48,220 bases of DNA from Alphaproteobacteria bacterium (GCA_002401965.1 NVUR01000025.1:1-48220); one strand, 5' to 3'; counted from the first letter of the stretch, positions 26,389 through 35,967 are shown. Numbers and translations: made by a program. Notes: generated by a model not told the origin, from the letters alone.

Positions 26389-28454
26389 TATTCAGCAGCC
26401 TCCTGAAAGTCATTTTGATTGGTAAATGCTTCTGTACATGTTTTCATGGTTTTAGAAGCGCGACAAATTGGGTTATTCAGATAATAATTTGGCACAGGCA
26501 GAACAAACGAATCTTTTAGAATTCGTCCCTTCATAGAAGGCTTCACCCACTTTGCTGGTGCAATTTCATTTATCTTTTTAAAGATCGGCCATTCCTTTTG
26601 GATACGCGTACGTAGCTCTAACTGTGAGTTATACGGCAATGGCTTTCTGCAAATATGTTCTGACATTGCGCGCAATATTGCCCAATCTTCTTTGGCATCG
26701 CCTGGCGGTGTCACTGCGCGTTTGGCCAATTGTGGACGGCCTTCTGTGTTCACGTACAAGCCATCTTTTTCAGTGTAAGCCGCCGCTGGTAAAATAACGT
26801 CAGCACGCTCTGCCGCGTGATCGCCATGATGACCTTGGTAAACGACGAATGTTTTCCATCCGATATGCACCCGCGCATTAAATTCATCTGCGCCGAGTAA
26901 AAATAGCGCTTCAATAGATCCATCTTTTGTACCGGAAATAATATCGGAAAAGTTCAAGCCATTCTTTTGCGGTAAGAACCCAACATCAAGGCCGCCGACA
27001 CGCGATGCTGCGCCATGCAGGATATTAAAGCCATTCCAGTTTTTCTTAACAATGCCTAACGCTTCTGCGGCTTCATGGAGAAGCGCGTGAATAGCCATAC
27101 CATCATCGCGACGGAAAACGCCAGAGCCAACGATCATCATTGGCTTCTTCGCTTTTACCTTACCGGCATATTGCTTAACCAGTTTTTCTAAATCTTTCGG
27201 CCCCGTTCCCATATGTTCATACGGGTAGGTCAAATCGACGGCTTCACCAATCAGTGAAATCGGCACTTTCTTTTCCAGCCAATTTTTACGGATGCGTGCA
27301 TTAATCATCGTCGCTTCATGGCGTGGATCAACACCGACAAGCAATATGGCATCAGCCTCATCAATGCCTGCTATTGTTGAATTGAATAAATATGACGCTC
27401 TATTATCCGTATTGAATACACCGCTATCTGTGCGGCAATCCATATTCGGGCTGCCCAAGGCCGTCATCAAATCTTTCATGGCAACCATGGCCTCAACATC
27501 GACGAGATCACCTGCAAGCGCAGCAATCTTATCGCCCTTAACACCTGACAGCTTCTTTTTGATATGTGCGAAAGCCTCAGACCATTCGGCTTCGTATAAC
27601 TTACCGTCTTCTTGATTGCGGATATAAGGGCGATCAATACGCCCTGCCGCTAGCCCATCATAGGAGAAACGCGTGCGGTCATCGATCCATTCTTCATTAA
27701 TATCTTCATTCAGGCGCGGCAAAATACGCATCACTTCACGTCCACGCGAATCAACACGAATATTACAGCCGAGAGAATCATGCACATCAATTGTTTCTGT
27801 TTTCGTCAGTTCCCAACTTCTAGCACTATAAGCGTAGGGTTTAGAGGTCAACGCGCCAACGGGGCAAATATCGACGAGGTTTCCGGACAGCTCTGTATCA
27901 ACGATTTCACCAATAAATGTACCGATTTCCGTGTCTTCACCACGGTTGAACTGGCCAAGAACCGGTGTCCCTGCGATTTCATCTGCAAAGCGAACACAGC
28001 GCGTACAATTGATACAGCGCGTCATTTCTGTGCCTATTAAAGGGCCAAAATCTTTGTTCGAAACTGTGCGCTTATCCTCATGATAACGGGAGCGATCAAA
28101 ACCATATGATACGGCTTGATCCTGCAAGTCACACTCACCGCCCTGATCACAAATTGGACAATCAAGCGGATGGTTAATAAGCAGCATCTCCATAACGCCT
28201 TTACGCGCCTTTTTAACCATCTCTGATTCGGTATGAACAACCATGCCATCGCCGCAGGCCATCGCACAAGATGCCGCAGGCTTTGGTGGGCCGCCTTCAA
28301 TTTCAACAAGGCACATACGGCAATTCGCCGGAACGGATAGCTTGTCATGGTAACAAAAGCGCGGAATTTCAACGCCCAGCTGCTCGGCGGCCTGCAAGAT
28401 ACTGGTTCCTGCTTCGACTTCGATTTCCATGTCATTAATTGTAATTTTAGGCAT
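26388..28454 (-). CDS. nuoG: NADH-quinone oxidoreductase subunit G
   Basis: Large iron-sulfur subunit of the complex I peripheral arm, 688 residues. Near the N-terminus are a [2Fe-2S] ferredoxin domain (CYHDKLSVPANCRMCLVEIE), the His/Cys cluster region NHPLDCPICDQGGECDLQD and a [4Fe-4S] motif CINCTRC with a later CPVGAL. The rest is a molybdopterin-oxidoreductase fold without cofactor function. The length is normal for alphaproteobacteria. It is the first nuo gene here; no nuoF precedes it, because purL lies divergently 105 bases away, so nuoA-F must be elsewhere. Confidence 0.96.
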   Translation of the reverse strand: MPKITINDMEIEVEAGTSILQAAEQLGVEIPRFCYHDKLSVPANCRMCLVEIEGGPPKPAASCAMACGDGMVVHTESEMVKKARKGVMEMLLINHPLDCPICDQGGECDLQDQAVSYGFDRSRYHEDKRTVSNKDFGPLIGTEMTRCINCTRCVRFADEIAGTPVLGQFNRGEDTEIGTFIGEIVDTELSGNLVDICPVGALTSKPYAYSARSWELTKTETIDVHDSLGCNIRVDSRGREVMRILPRLNEDINEEWIDDRTRFSYDGLAAGRIDRPYIRNQEDGKLYEAEWSEAFAHIKKKLSGVKGDKIAALAGDLVDVEAMVAMKDLMTALGSPNMDCRTDSGVFNTDNRASYLFNSTIAGIDEADAILLVGVDPRHEATMINARIRKNWLEKKVPISLIGEAVDLTYPYEHMGTGPKDLEKLVKQYAGKVKAKKPMMIVGSGVFRRDDGMAIHALLHEAAEALGIVKKNWNGFNILHGAASRVGGLDVGFLPQKNGLNFSDIISGTKDGSIEALFLLGADEFNARVHIGWKTFVVYQGHHGDHAAERADVILPAAAYTEKDGLYVNTEGRPQLAKRAVTPPGDAKEDWAILRAMSEHICRKPLPYNSQLELRTRIQKEWPIFKKINEIAPAKWVKPSMKGRILKDSFVLPVPNYYLNNPICRASKTMKTCTEAFTNQNDFQEAAE

Positions 28455-28491
28455 TTGTTTCTATTTCCGCGTTAATCGGTAAATTAGAGTA

Positions 28492-28520
28492 TTGAATTAT
28501 ATCTCAGACTACTATTTAAT
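28492..28520 (+). promoter_or_regulatory. Probable promoter of purL
   Basis: TTGAAT, a 17-base spacer and TTTAAT (5 of 6 matches) on the plus strand. Transcription would begin near 28527, 33 bases ahead of the purL ATG. No riboswitch or hairpin is visible in the short leader, and no good ribosome site precedes the ATG. Confidence 0.5.
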
Positions 28521-28559
28521 CTGCGCGACGATGAAGATCAACAGTTACTTGATAATTAT

Positions 28560-31475
28560 ATGCATACTCGAATAGAAATTCTAGCCCATAAAGATGATGG
28601 TCGGGCACATCAGATAGAAAAAACCCTTTTCTCTATGGGGATAAAGGCCTGTGTCCGCGCCGTTGACGTGTATTCATCAGCCAGTGCAGATGCGCAAAAA
28701 AATTCTTTTGCACAGAGCTTAGCCAATCCCGTGACCCAAAAAGTGAACCAAACCCCCACAGATTTCGATTGGGCGCTGGAAATTGGGTTTCTTCCCGGTG
28801 TTACAGATAACGTCGGGCATACGACGTCCGAGCTGTTAAAACTCTCCGCGCAGAATGATAATGATGACGCAGATCAGGAATGTTTTTCCTCACGATTATA
28901 TTTAATCAAAGGCAAAGCGCAGCGCAGCGATATAGAAAAACTCTCCGCTATCATTTCAAATAAGCTGATTCAACGGATCTCTATTAAGAGCAATGATGAA
29001 TACACACGTGACGGCGGTATGGATGTTGTTATTCCAAAAGTCGTATTGGAACAAAATGATGTTATTGCCGATAACGTTAATCTTGATATAGACGATGCGG
29101 CGCTGGAAACTCTCAGTAAATATGGGATTTCGAACGCTGATGGTTCAAAGCGCGGGCCATTGGGACTGCCTCTTGTGTATCTAAAAGCCATACAAGCGTA
29201 CTTCAAAAAAGAAGGTCGCGAAGCCACGGATATTGAGCTGGAGACCTTGGCGCAAACATGGTCAGAACATTGTAAACACACGATTTTTGCTTCACCAATT
29301 GATGATATCGCAAAAGGCCTTTACAAGCATTATATTCAACGTGCGACCAAAGAAATACGCGCCGCGCGCGGTGAACAGGATATTTGCGTATCTGTGTTCT
29401 CCGATAATGCAGGCGGGATTATCTTTGATGATAACTATCTAATAACGGATAAGGTCGAAACACATAACTCCCCTTCTGCGCTTGATCCTTTTGGTGGCGC
29501 GATTACAGGTATTGTTGGTGTGAACCGCGATTGTATGGGCTTTGGTCAGGGCGCGAAGCCTGTGGTTAATCGTTATGGATTTTGCCTTGCTGATCCGCGC
29601 AAAACACCTAATTATTTCCGTGATGCAAAATGTACGGACGCACTTTTGCCGCCTTCCAACATCATGAACGGCGTTATTGCAGGTGTTGAGGCCGGTGGTA
29701 ATTGCTCCGGCATACCAACGCCTTCAGGCTTTGTGTATTTTGATGATCGTTTTGCAGGTAAGCCTCTGGTCTTTGTTGGCACTATTGGCCTTATGCCGCG
29801 TGAAATTAACGGTAAGCCAGCCCATGAGAAATGCGCGCAGCCCGGCGATAAAATCGTTGTTGCAGGTGGGCGCGTTGGTGCGGACGGTATTCATGGCGCG
29901 ACGTTTTCCTCTGTTGCACTGGATGAGGGTTCTCCCGCAACGGCGGTGCAAATTGGTGATCCAATTACGCAAAAGAAAATGTCTGATGCGATTATCAAGG
30001 AAATTCGTGACTTTGGCTGGTACAGCGCCATTACCGATAACGGCGCGGGCGGTTTATCTTCCTCTGTCGGGGAAATGGCCGAAGGCTCAGGTGGCTTTCA
30101 TTTAGAGCTTGAAACAGTGCCACTGAAATATCCAGGGCTATCCCCATGGGAGATCTGGATTTCTGAAAGTCAGGAGCGTATGACGTTCTCCGTGCCCCCT
30201 GAAAACACAGATAAGCTAATTGCATTTTTCGCCAGGCGCGGCGTTGAAGCAACGGTGATTGGCACATACACAGATTCTGGTCGTGCAAAAATATCATGGC
30301 ATGATGATGTGATTATGGATCTTGAAATGGATTTCCTTCATGACGGGAACCCTGAAACACCGCTGACCACCACATTCACACGCGGCGGAGAATCTGAGCC
30401 TGACTTGGCTGAACCTGACAGTTACGAAGATACAATGCTCACCATGTTAGGGCGCTTGAATATCTGTTCCAAAGAATTTATCGCAACACAGTATGACCAT
30501 AACGTTCAAGGCACGGCTGTGCTTGGCCCATTACAGGGTAAAGGCCGCGTTTATGGCGATGTCAGTGTAACGCGCCCTGCTCTGGACTCACCGAAAGCTG
30601 TTGTGCTGTCTCAAGGGCTATTCCCCCGTTATAGTGATATTGATACGGCGGCGATGGCAGCCGCGGGAATGGATATGGCGGTGCGTAACGCAGTTGCGGC
30701 GGGTGTTGATTTCTCTCGCCTCGCCTTACTCGATAATTTCTGCTGGTGTTCTTCGGATGAGCCGGAGCGTTTAGGCCAGCTTAAACGCGCCGTTGAAACG
30801 ATTTACAATATAGCCGTTAAATATCAAACGCCATTCATCTCCGGCAAAGACAGTATGTTCAACGACTTTAAAGGCTATGATGAGAACGGTCAGGCGATTA
30901 AAATTTCTGCGCCGCCTACTCTGCTGGTTTCCAGTATCGGCATTATGCCGCATACAAAGCACTCCATATCTCTTGCGCCAAAAGCCGCAGGTGACAGCGT
31001 TTATATCTTAGGCGAAACCAAGGATGAGCTTGGTGCTTCCGAATATTATGATGAGCTTGGCCATCTGGGCTCAAACGTGCCCGAAACTGATGCGCACCAG
31101 AATTTACGCCTCTATAAACTCTACGCCCGCGCAAGCCGTGATTGCTTGATATCTTCCGCGCTGGCGGTTGGTTATGGTGGCCTTGGTGTAACATTGGCGA
31201 AGAAAGCGATTGCAGGGCAATTCGGTCTGGATATCGACCTTTCGGGCTTTGAATTACGCAGTGATAAAATGCTGTTCTCCGAAAGCACAGGCCGTATTGT
31301 GGTGACTGTTGCACCAAAGAACAAAAAAGCATTTGAGAAAAACTTCAAAGGATTTGAGCAATGCCATTACATCGGCAGTGTATCATATAGCGAAAATCTG
31401 TTTATTCGCGACATCTTAACGCTCAATATTAAAGCATTAGATGAAGCGTATAAAGCGCCACTGAGGGACTACTAA
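28560..31475 (+). CDS. purL: FGAM synthase large subunit with fused PurS-like N-terminus
   Basis: Synthetase subunit of phosphoribosylformylglycinamidine synthase, fourth step of purine synthesis. At 971 residues it is much longer than the roughly 740-residue PurL usual in alphaproteobacteria. The first 190 residues form PurS-like halves (RIEILAHKDDGRAHQIEKTL; WALEIGFLPGVTDNVGHTTSE). The catalytic body follows with TWSEHCKHTIF near 230, the metal/ATP-binding TDKVETHNSPSALDPFGGA, and the second AIR-synthase repeat with SGKDSMFNDF. The glutaminase domain is not fused but encoded by purQ 2 bases downstream. It thus has an intermediate architecture, like that in deltaproteobacteria and some others. 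Confidence 0.95.
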   Translation: MHTRIEILAHKDDGRAHQIEKTLFSMGIKACVRAVDVYSSASADAQKNSFAQSLANPVTQKVNQTPTDFDWALEIGFLPGVTDNVGHTTSELLKLSAQNDNDDADQECFSSRLYLIKGKAQRSDIEKLSAIISNKLIQRISIKSNDEYTRDGGMDVVIPKVVLEQNDVIADNVNLDIDDAALETLSKYGISNADGSKRGPLGLPLVYLKAIQAYFKKEGREATDIELETLAQTWSEHCKHTIFASPIDDIAKGLYKHYIQRATKEIRAARGEQDICVSVFSDNAGGIIFDDNYLITDKVETHNSPSALDPFGGAITGIVGVNRDCMGFGQGAKPVVNRYGFCLADPRKTPNYFRDAKCTDALLPPSNIMNGVIAGVEAGGNCSGIPTPSGFVYFDDRFAGKPLVFVGTIGLMPREINGKPAHEKCAQPGDKIVVAGGRVGADGIHGATFSSVALDEGSPATAVQIGDPITQKKMSDAIIKEIRDFGWYSAITDNGAGGLSSSVGEMAEGSGGFHLELETVPLKYPGLSPWEIWISESQERMTFSVPPENTDKLIAFFARRGVEATVIGTYTDSGRAKISWHDDVIMDLEMDFLHDGNPETPLTTTFTRGGESEPDLAEPDSYEDTMLTMLGRLNICSKEFIATQYDHNVQGTAVLGPLQGKGRVYGDVSVTRPALDSPKAVVLSQGLFPRYSDIDTAAMAAAGMDMAVRNAVAAGVDFSRLALLDNFCWCSSDEPERLGQLKRAVETIYNIAVKYQTPFISGKDSMFNDFKGYDENGQAIKISAPPTLLVSSIGIMPHTKHSISLAPKAAGDSVYILGETKDELGASEYYDELGHLGSNVPETDAHQNLRLYKLYARASRDCLISSALAVGYGGLGVTLAKKAIAGQFGLDIDLSGFELRSDKMLFSESTGRIVVTVAPKNKKAFEKNFKGFEQCHYIGSVSYSENLFIRDILTLNIKALDEAYKAPLRDY

Positions 31476-31477
31476 TC

Positions 31478-32275
31478 ATGAGCGCAAAAGTAATTGTTTT
31501 AAGTGGCTATGGCCTGAATTCGGAAGAAGAGTTACTGCACGCTTTTGAACAAAGCGGTGTTGAGGGTGACATTATTCACATTAATGACCTGATTGAAAAA
31601 CCTGACACGCTGAATGCCTATAATATACTAGCCATTCCAGGTGGATTTTCTTATGGTGATGATACCGGATCGGGTAATGCCTTCGCGCAGAAAATGAAGC
31701 TCGCCCTCTGGGATGCGCTGAAAGAATTTGTGGCGCGTGATACGCTGACCATCGGAATTTGCAATGGTTGTCAGATACTGGTGAACCTCGGTCTTGTCCC
31801 TGCCCTTAATGAATATGGGCAACGCGATGTCGCGGTGACCTACAATGCCTCTGCACGATACCAATGTCGTTGGATTGATTTAGCGGTGAAGAGTTCTTCT
31901 CCATGGCTTAAAGATATCAAGAACTTACACATTCCTGTGGCACATGGCGAAGGTCGTTTCATGATGGAAGAGGACACACTATCCACCCTAAAAGAAAATG
32001 ATCAAGTTGCTGCACGCTTTGTAACGCCTGATGGCGCAGAAGCAAATGGTGAATTTCCACATAATCCGAATGGCTCCGCCGACGACATTGCCGCAATGAC
32101 CGATAAAACAGGTCGTATTCTGGCTATAATGCCGCACCCTGAACGCGGTATGTTCACATGGCAACGTGATGATTTTCATGAGCTGAAAGACGCCGCGCAG
32201 CGTGATGGCGTCGATTTAACCGATGAATCAGACGGCTTAAAAATCTTCAAGAATGCAGCGGCATATTTCTCATAA
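31478..32275 (+). CDS. purQ: FGAM synthase glutaminase subunit
   Basis: Class I glutamine amidotransferase that supplies ammonia to PurL. The 265-residue protein has the nucleophile Cys95 in GICNGCQIL, the oxyanion-side AIPGGFSYGDD near 52-62, and His220/Glu222 in PHPERG. It is longer than the PurQ of the PurSQL system (about 225 residues) and resembles the C-terminal glutaminase of the large fused enzymes, fitting its long PurL partner. It follows purL by 2 bases and converges on tyrA with 26 bases between stops. Confidence 0.94.
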   Translation: MSAKVIVLSGYGLNSEEELLHAFEQSGVEGDIIHINDLIEKPDTLNAYNILAIPGGFSYGDDTGSGNAFAQKMKLALWDALKEFVARDTLTIGICNGCQILVNLGLVPALNEYGQRDVAVTYNASARYQCRWIDLAVKSSSPWLKDIKNLHIPVAHGEGRFMMEEDTLSTLKENDQVAARFVTPDGAEANGEFPHNPNGSADDIAAMTDKTGRILAIMPHPERGMFTWQRDDFHELKDAAQRDGVDLTDESDGLKIFKNAAAYFS

Positions 32276-32301
32276 TACAAAGAACATATTTTCTAATGCG
32301 C

Positions 32302-33174
32302 TCAATCCTGTCCTTGATCTATAATCTCTTGACGGATTGCGCGGGTTTCGTCAAACCTTTGATAAAGATAATCCCCGTCTTCTTTACGGATTGCGCGTTG
32401 CAATGCGGTTAAATCTTCGGTGAAGCGTTGTAAAATCTCCAGAACGGCGTCCTTGTTATGCAAAAAAACATCACGCCACATTGTCGGATCAGACGCGGCA
32501 ATACGGGTAAAGTCCCGAAATCCACTGGCAGAATATTTAACCACTTCGGATTTTATATCATCTTCCAAATCATTGGCTGTTCCAACAATTGTGTATGCAA
32601 TCAAATGCGGTAAATGCGATGTGACACCCAAAACAAGGTCATGATGTTTGGCATCCATAATCTCAACGATAGAGCCACAACCCTCCCATAATTGAGTAAC
32701 CTTCTCCACCGCTCTGATACTGGTTTCAGGTAGAGGCGTTAAAATGCACCACCGCCCGTCAAACAGCTCTGCAAAGCCGGATTCGGGGCCTGAAAATTCA
32801 GTCCCTGCAATCGGATGAGCCGGCACAATTTCGATATCGGAGCGACAAAGCGGCTTAATCGCCTTGATAACAGACTCCTTCACTGAACCCGTATCTGTTA
32901 ATATTGCGCCGTCTTTTAAATGTGGGGCGATAAGCTCCACCACGGGGCGCATCGCGCCAACAGGTACACACAGAATGACCATATCGGCCTCTTCAACGCT
33001 ACGCGCTAGATCATCTGTGACAATGTCCGCAATACCCAGTTCAGCGACTTTTTCACACACCGCTTCATCACGGTCAGCTGCAATTAATGTGCCTGCAAGT
33101 TTATGTTGTTTTATATTTCTGGCAAGGGATGAACCAATCAATCCCATGCCGATAATTGTAATTTTCTCGATCAT
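32302..33174 (-). CDS. tyrA: Prephenate/arogenate dehydrogenase
   Basis: NAD(P)-dependent oxidative decarboxylation in tyrosine synthesis. The 290-residue protein has the Rossmann motif GMGLIG at 9-14, an acidic residue after strand 2 (AADRDE), the substrate motif HPIAGTEFSGPESGFAELF, and helices with TSHLPHLIAY and SGFRDFTRIAASDP. There is no fused chorismate mutase or ACT domain. The ATG at 33174 is chosen because the family begins exactly there; a longer frame would overlap the upstream chorismate mutase gene. It lies 46 bases after that gene, without the hisC gene often found between them. Confidence 0.93.
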   Translation of the reverse strand: MIEKITIIGMGLIGSSLARNIKQHKLAGTLIAADRDEAVCEKVAELGIADIVTDDLARSVEEADMVILCVPVGAMRPVVELIAPHLKDGAILTDTGSVKESVIKAIKPLCRSDIEIVPAHPIAGTEFSGPESGFAELFDGRWCILTPLPETSIRAVEKVTQLWEGCGSIVEIMDAKHHDLVLGVTSHLPHLIAYTIVGTANDLEDDIKSEVVKYSASGFRDFTRIAASDPTMWRDVFLHNKDAVLEILQRFTEDLTALQRAIRKEDGDYLYQRFDETRAIRQEIIDQGQD

Positions 33175-33220
33175 CGTAAATTCTTTCAATTTAGGTCTGT
33201 AATGTTTGTTGCTTAAAGTT

Positions 33221-34066
33221 TCAGGTGATATGCGGAATGACCGGATACCCGCCGACGGCTTTACAATACAAACATTCATCGCCCAGAATTTTTTGCAGCG
33301 TCTCTATCATTTTAGAGTCCTGATTATAGTATCCTGTGACCTCTAATAAATAAGAATCATCCGCTCTGAAAAGATTAAGAACCGATAAGCCAGCATCTTT
33401 CGCAGCAATTTTTATGCGATCAAGACTAGCCTCCACACCCAATTTTACTCCGATAAAGCTGATATCATCATCAGAGGGCATAAAATCAATTTTAGACACG
33501 ATAACAGCGCGGCTATCAACAGCCATTTCACTATCAAACGTACTTTGACCATAAGGTAGAGCGCAGATAACCGAGAGTTTTTTTTCATCATCATTTTGAT
33601 TCAAAAAAGAGTCCCACCACGGAGACTGACTTTCCGCCGCTGGCCATGGAAGGACGGCAAAATACGCGTCACCATCCCTAACTTCGGCAATTGTATTTGT
33701 AACACCTGATATTTTTGTCATTGGTATGGCACTGCCGAAATAATTCTTTGCAACATCCCAGTAAATACAGCCCCCCCTGTTATCAGAGGAAACGACAACA
33801 CTTAAACCTGCTTGTAGCAGCGAAACCGAGCCGATCAGCTCTCTCCAGATACGCACAACTGTGGCGCGCGGCAAGGGTGCTTTATGACGGGACAGCAAGC
33901 GACGCATCAATTTTGCCTCACGCGCAGGGTGAACAATTTGCAAACCCTCCTTCTTCTTTGCCATCGCGACAGAAGATACAAGGTCGGCACGCTGCATCAA
34001 TAAATCATGCACCTGATTATCGATAGAATCTATTTCAACGCGTATCTCGCTTAATGTTTTTGACAT
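33221..34066 (-). CDS. Chorismate mutase (AroQ) with prephenate-dehydratase-like C-terminal region
   Basis: Residues 1-90 form an AroQ-type chorismate mutase: EIRVEIDSIDNQVHDLLMQR, a conserved arginine/lysine set (KKKEGL...HPAREAKLMRRLL) and RIWRELIGS. Residues 95-281 look like a degenerate prephenate dehydratase fold plus an ACT-like end (LLEVTGYYNQDS, GGYPV), but I see no TRF catalytic motif, so only the mutase activity is supported. Similar 280-290-residue proteins occur beside tyrA in alphaproteobacteria. It is divergent from metA with a 76-base gap. Confidence 0.85.
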   Translation of the reverse strand: MSKTLSEIRVEIDSIDNQVHDLLMQRADLVSSVAMAKKKEGLQIVHPAREAKLMRRLLSRHKAPLPRATVVRIWRELIGSVSLLQAGLSVVVSSDNRGGCIYWDVAKNYFGSAIPMTKISGVTNTIAEVRDGDAYFAVLPWPAAESQSPWWDSFLNQNDDEKKLSVICALPYGQSTFDSEMAVDSRAVIVSKIDFMPSDDDISFIGVKLGVEASLDRIKIAAKDAGLSVLNLFRADDSYLLEVTGYYNQDSKMIETLQKILGDECLYCKAVGGYPVIPHIT

Positions 34067-34142
34067 CGGGCTCTTTTTATCTCACTTTACACAAGAGTTA
34101 TTGCATACTGCACCTATATAAATCAATGGACCTTACACATCA

Positions 34143-35195
34143 ATGCCTCTTGTTGCCTATAAAGATTTACCAACGTTTAAACGTCTCGCAGATGAAGGGC
34201 GCACTATTCTGCCGCCCAAACGCGCACAGCAACAAGATATCAGAGAAATGCATATAGGGTTATTAAATATGATGCCCGATGCCGCACTGGCTGCAACTGA
34301 ACGTCAATTCTTTCGCCTAGTTGGGGAGAGTAACCAAATCGCGCAGCTCTACATCCACCCGTTCACCTTGCCTGAATTAGAACGCAGCACAGAGACAAAA
34401 GACTATATCAATCAATATTATGAGACCTTTGAGCAACTCAAAGAAAATGGTCTGGACGCATTAATCGTAACAGGCACGAATGTCTCCGGTGAGGATTTAG
34501 AAAACGAACCTTTCTGGGAACCTCTGAAAGACATTATGGCGTGGGCACATGGTAACGTCGCATCAACGCTGTGTTCTTGTTTGGCTACACATGCCGTTAT
34601 GCAGTCACGCTACAACCAGAAACGATCCGCTCTGCCTGATGGGAAATTATGGGGAGTGTATAAACATAAAGTCATGAACAGGCAACATCCCCTTGTCCGT
34701 AATATGAACACCGTGTTCGATGTACCTCACTCCAGATACAATACAATCACGCCCGCACAATTCGACGCCGCGGGCATGGACACCCTTATCGTATCCGAGG
34801 AAGCAGGCACACATATTGCCGTCAGCCCCGATGGTTTCCGCCTTGTGTGTATGCAAGGACATCCCGAATATGACGCGATCAGCCTTCTCAAAGAATATCA
34901 ACGCGAAGTTATGCTCTATAATTCAGGAGAACGAGACACTCCGCCCTCAATGCCCGCAAATTATTTTAACGCAGAATCAATTGGCAAATTAGCACTCCAT
35001 AACATCAATATAATGAGTAGAGATGAATTATCCAAGCTAAATGAAGAGCTGTGCTGTATGCTGGAAAACACATGGACAGACAGCGCACGCAGCACTCTGG
35101 CCAGTTGGATTGGTCTTGTCTATCAAGTCACGAATAGGGATCGTAAGAAACAATTCATGGATGGTATCGATCCTGACAACCCTCTGGGGATATAA
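34143..35195 (+). CDS. metA: Homoserine O-succinyl/acetyltransferase (MetA family)
   Basis: First committed step of methionine synthesis, activating homoserine with an acyl group. The 350-residue protein shows the MetA triad: Cys146 in STLCSCLATHA, His240 and Glu242 in MQGHPEYD. VPHSRYN near 194-200 is the substrate loop. It departs from E. coli MetA in the early motif, where LNMMPDAALAATERQF replaces LNLMPKK. The acyl donor cannot be told from sequence. I found no SAM riboswitch in the 76-base leader. It converges on the methyltransferase gene. Confidence 0.9.
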   Translation: MPLVAYKDLPTFKRLADEGRTILPPKRAQQQDIREMHIGLLNMMPDAALAATERQFFRLVGESNQIAQLYIHPFTLPELERSTETKDYINQYYETFEQLKENGLDALIVTGTNVSGEDLENEPFWEPLKDIMAWAHGNVASTLCSCLATHAVMQSRYNQKRSALPDGKLWGVYKHKVMNRQHPLVRNMNTVFDVPHSRYNTITPAQFDAAGMDTLIVSEEAGTHIAVSPDGFRLVCMQGHPEYDAISLLKEYQREVMLYNSGERDTPPSMPANYFNAESIGKLALHNINIMSRDELSKLNEELCCMLENTWTDSARSTLASWIGLVYQVTNRDRKKQFMDGIDPDNPLGI

Positions 35196-35208
35196 AAGCA
35201 ATTACCAA

Positions 35209-35967
35209 TCACTTTTTTAGTGAGAAATTCTGCGGCACAGCACCACCACCTTGCAGCAATTCCTTGGTCTTCGCCAGTACAGCTGACCCTGTCCCCGTTT
35301 TATCGACTTTGGCATAGATTTGCTTACTCATCTCCATCATGTGAACACCGGCAACAAAGGGAAATATATTACCCGCCATACGCTCTATAAAATGTGCCGA
35401 TTTCATCATAATCGGCGAATCAGGCATTGGCGGAACGAACAACGCAGCCTTATGCCGCTCCTGAACAAACATATTATCACGCAGATAAGCCCCCAGCTGA
35501 GACGCCGTAAATGGATGACCATGACCAAATGGCGACCAATCCGCCTTTGACCAAACCCCCATACGATTGGGGACAATAACCAAGAACCGTCCGTTCGATT
35601 TTAGGACACGCCAAATTTCCTGCAAAGATTCACGCAAATGATCGCAATGCTCCAAATGATGAATCAGCAATATTCTATCAACCGAACTACTCTCCAAAGG
35701 TATACGAAATTCGTTCGAAATAAACGCCATGTTCTTTTGGTCTGCACACCATTGTGATGCCCCTTGTTTCGGCGTGGTCATCGCAAGAACGCGCTCCGCA
35801 TCTTTGCACAAAGGTGTAAGATACGGCGCGGCATAACCGCACCCCATAACCCGCAAGCCATACATGTCAGGCCAGAATTCATTAATATGAGTCTGTAAGA
35901 TACCCTGAACGATATCGCCAATATCGCTGTCATAAAAATTTTGTAAATCTGAAATCGAAAAATACAT
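35209..35967 (-). CDS. Class I SAM-dependent methyltransferase
   Basis: A 252-residue member of the Methyltransf_11 type. The SAM-binding strand is VMGCGYAAPYLTPL (the usual glycine-rich D/ExGxGxG is altered to MGCGYA), motif II-III is SSVDRILLIHHLEHCDH, and a post-core strand is LKSNGRFLVIVPNRMG. The substrate is unknown. Homologues often sit next to glyoxalase II (gloB) in alphaproteobacteria, but gloB is not seen here. The ATG at 35967 is chosen over an upstream TTG (36009), because the family usually begins near FSISDLQNFYDS. The last codons overlap a small inverted repeat. Confidence 0.8.
   Translation of the reverse strand: MYFSISDLQNFYDSDIGDIVQGILQTHINEFWPDMYGLRVMGCGYAAPYLTPLCKDAERVLAMTTPKQGASQWCADQKNMAFISNEFRIPLESSSVDRILLIHHLEHCDHLRESLQEIWRVLKSNGRFLVIVPNRMGVWSKADWSPFGHGHPFTASQLGAYLRDNMFVQERHKAALFVPPMPDSPIMMKSAHFIERMAGNIFPFVAGVHMMEMSKQIYAKVDKTGTGSAVLAKTKELLQGGGAVPQNFSLKK

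Noticed and set aside
34067-34142. SAM riboswitch upstream of metA
   Set aside because: Looked for because SAM-II elements often precede metA in alphaproteobacteria. The 76-base gap shows no matching stem or conserved core.
35209-35223. TCACT-TTTTT-AGTGA hairpin between metA and the methyltransferase as terminator
   Set aside because: Only five pairs with an all-T loop, lying inside the 3' end of the methyltransferase gene and without a following T run; too weak.
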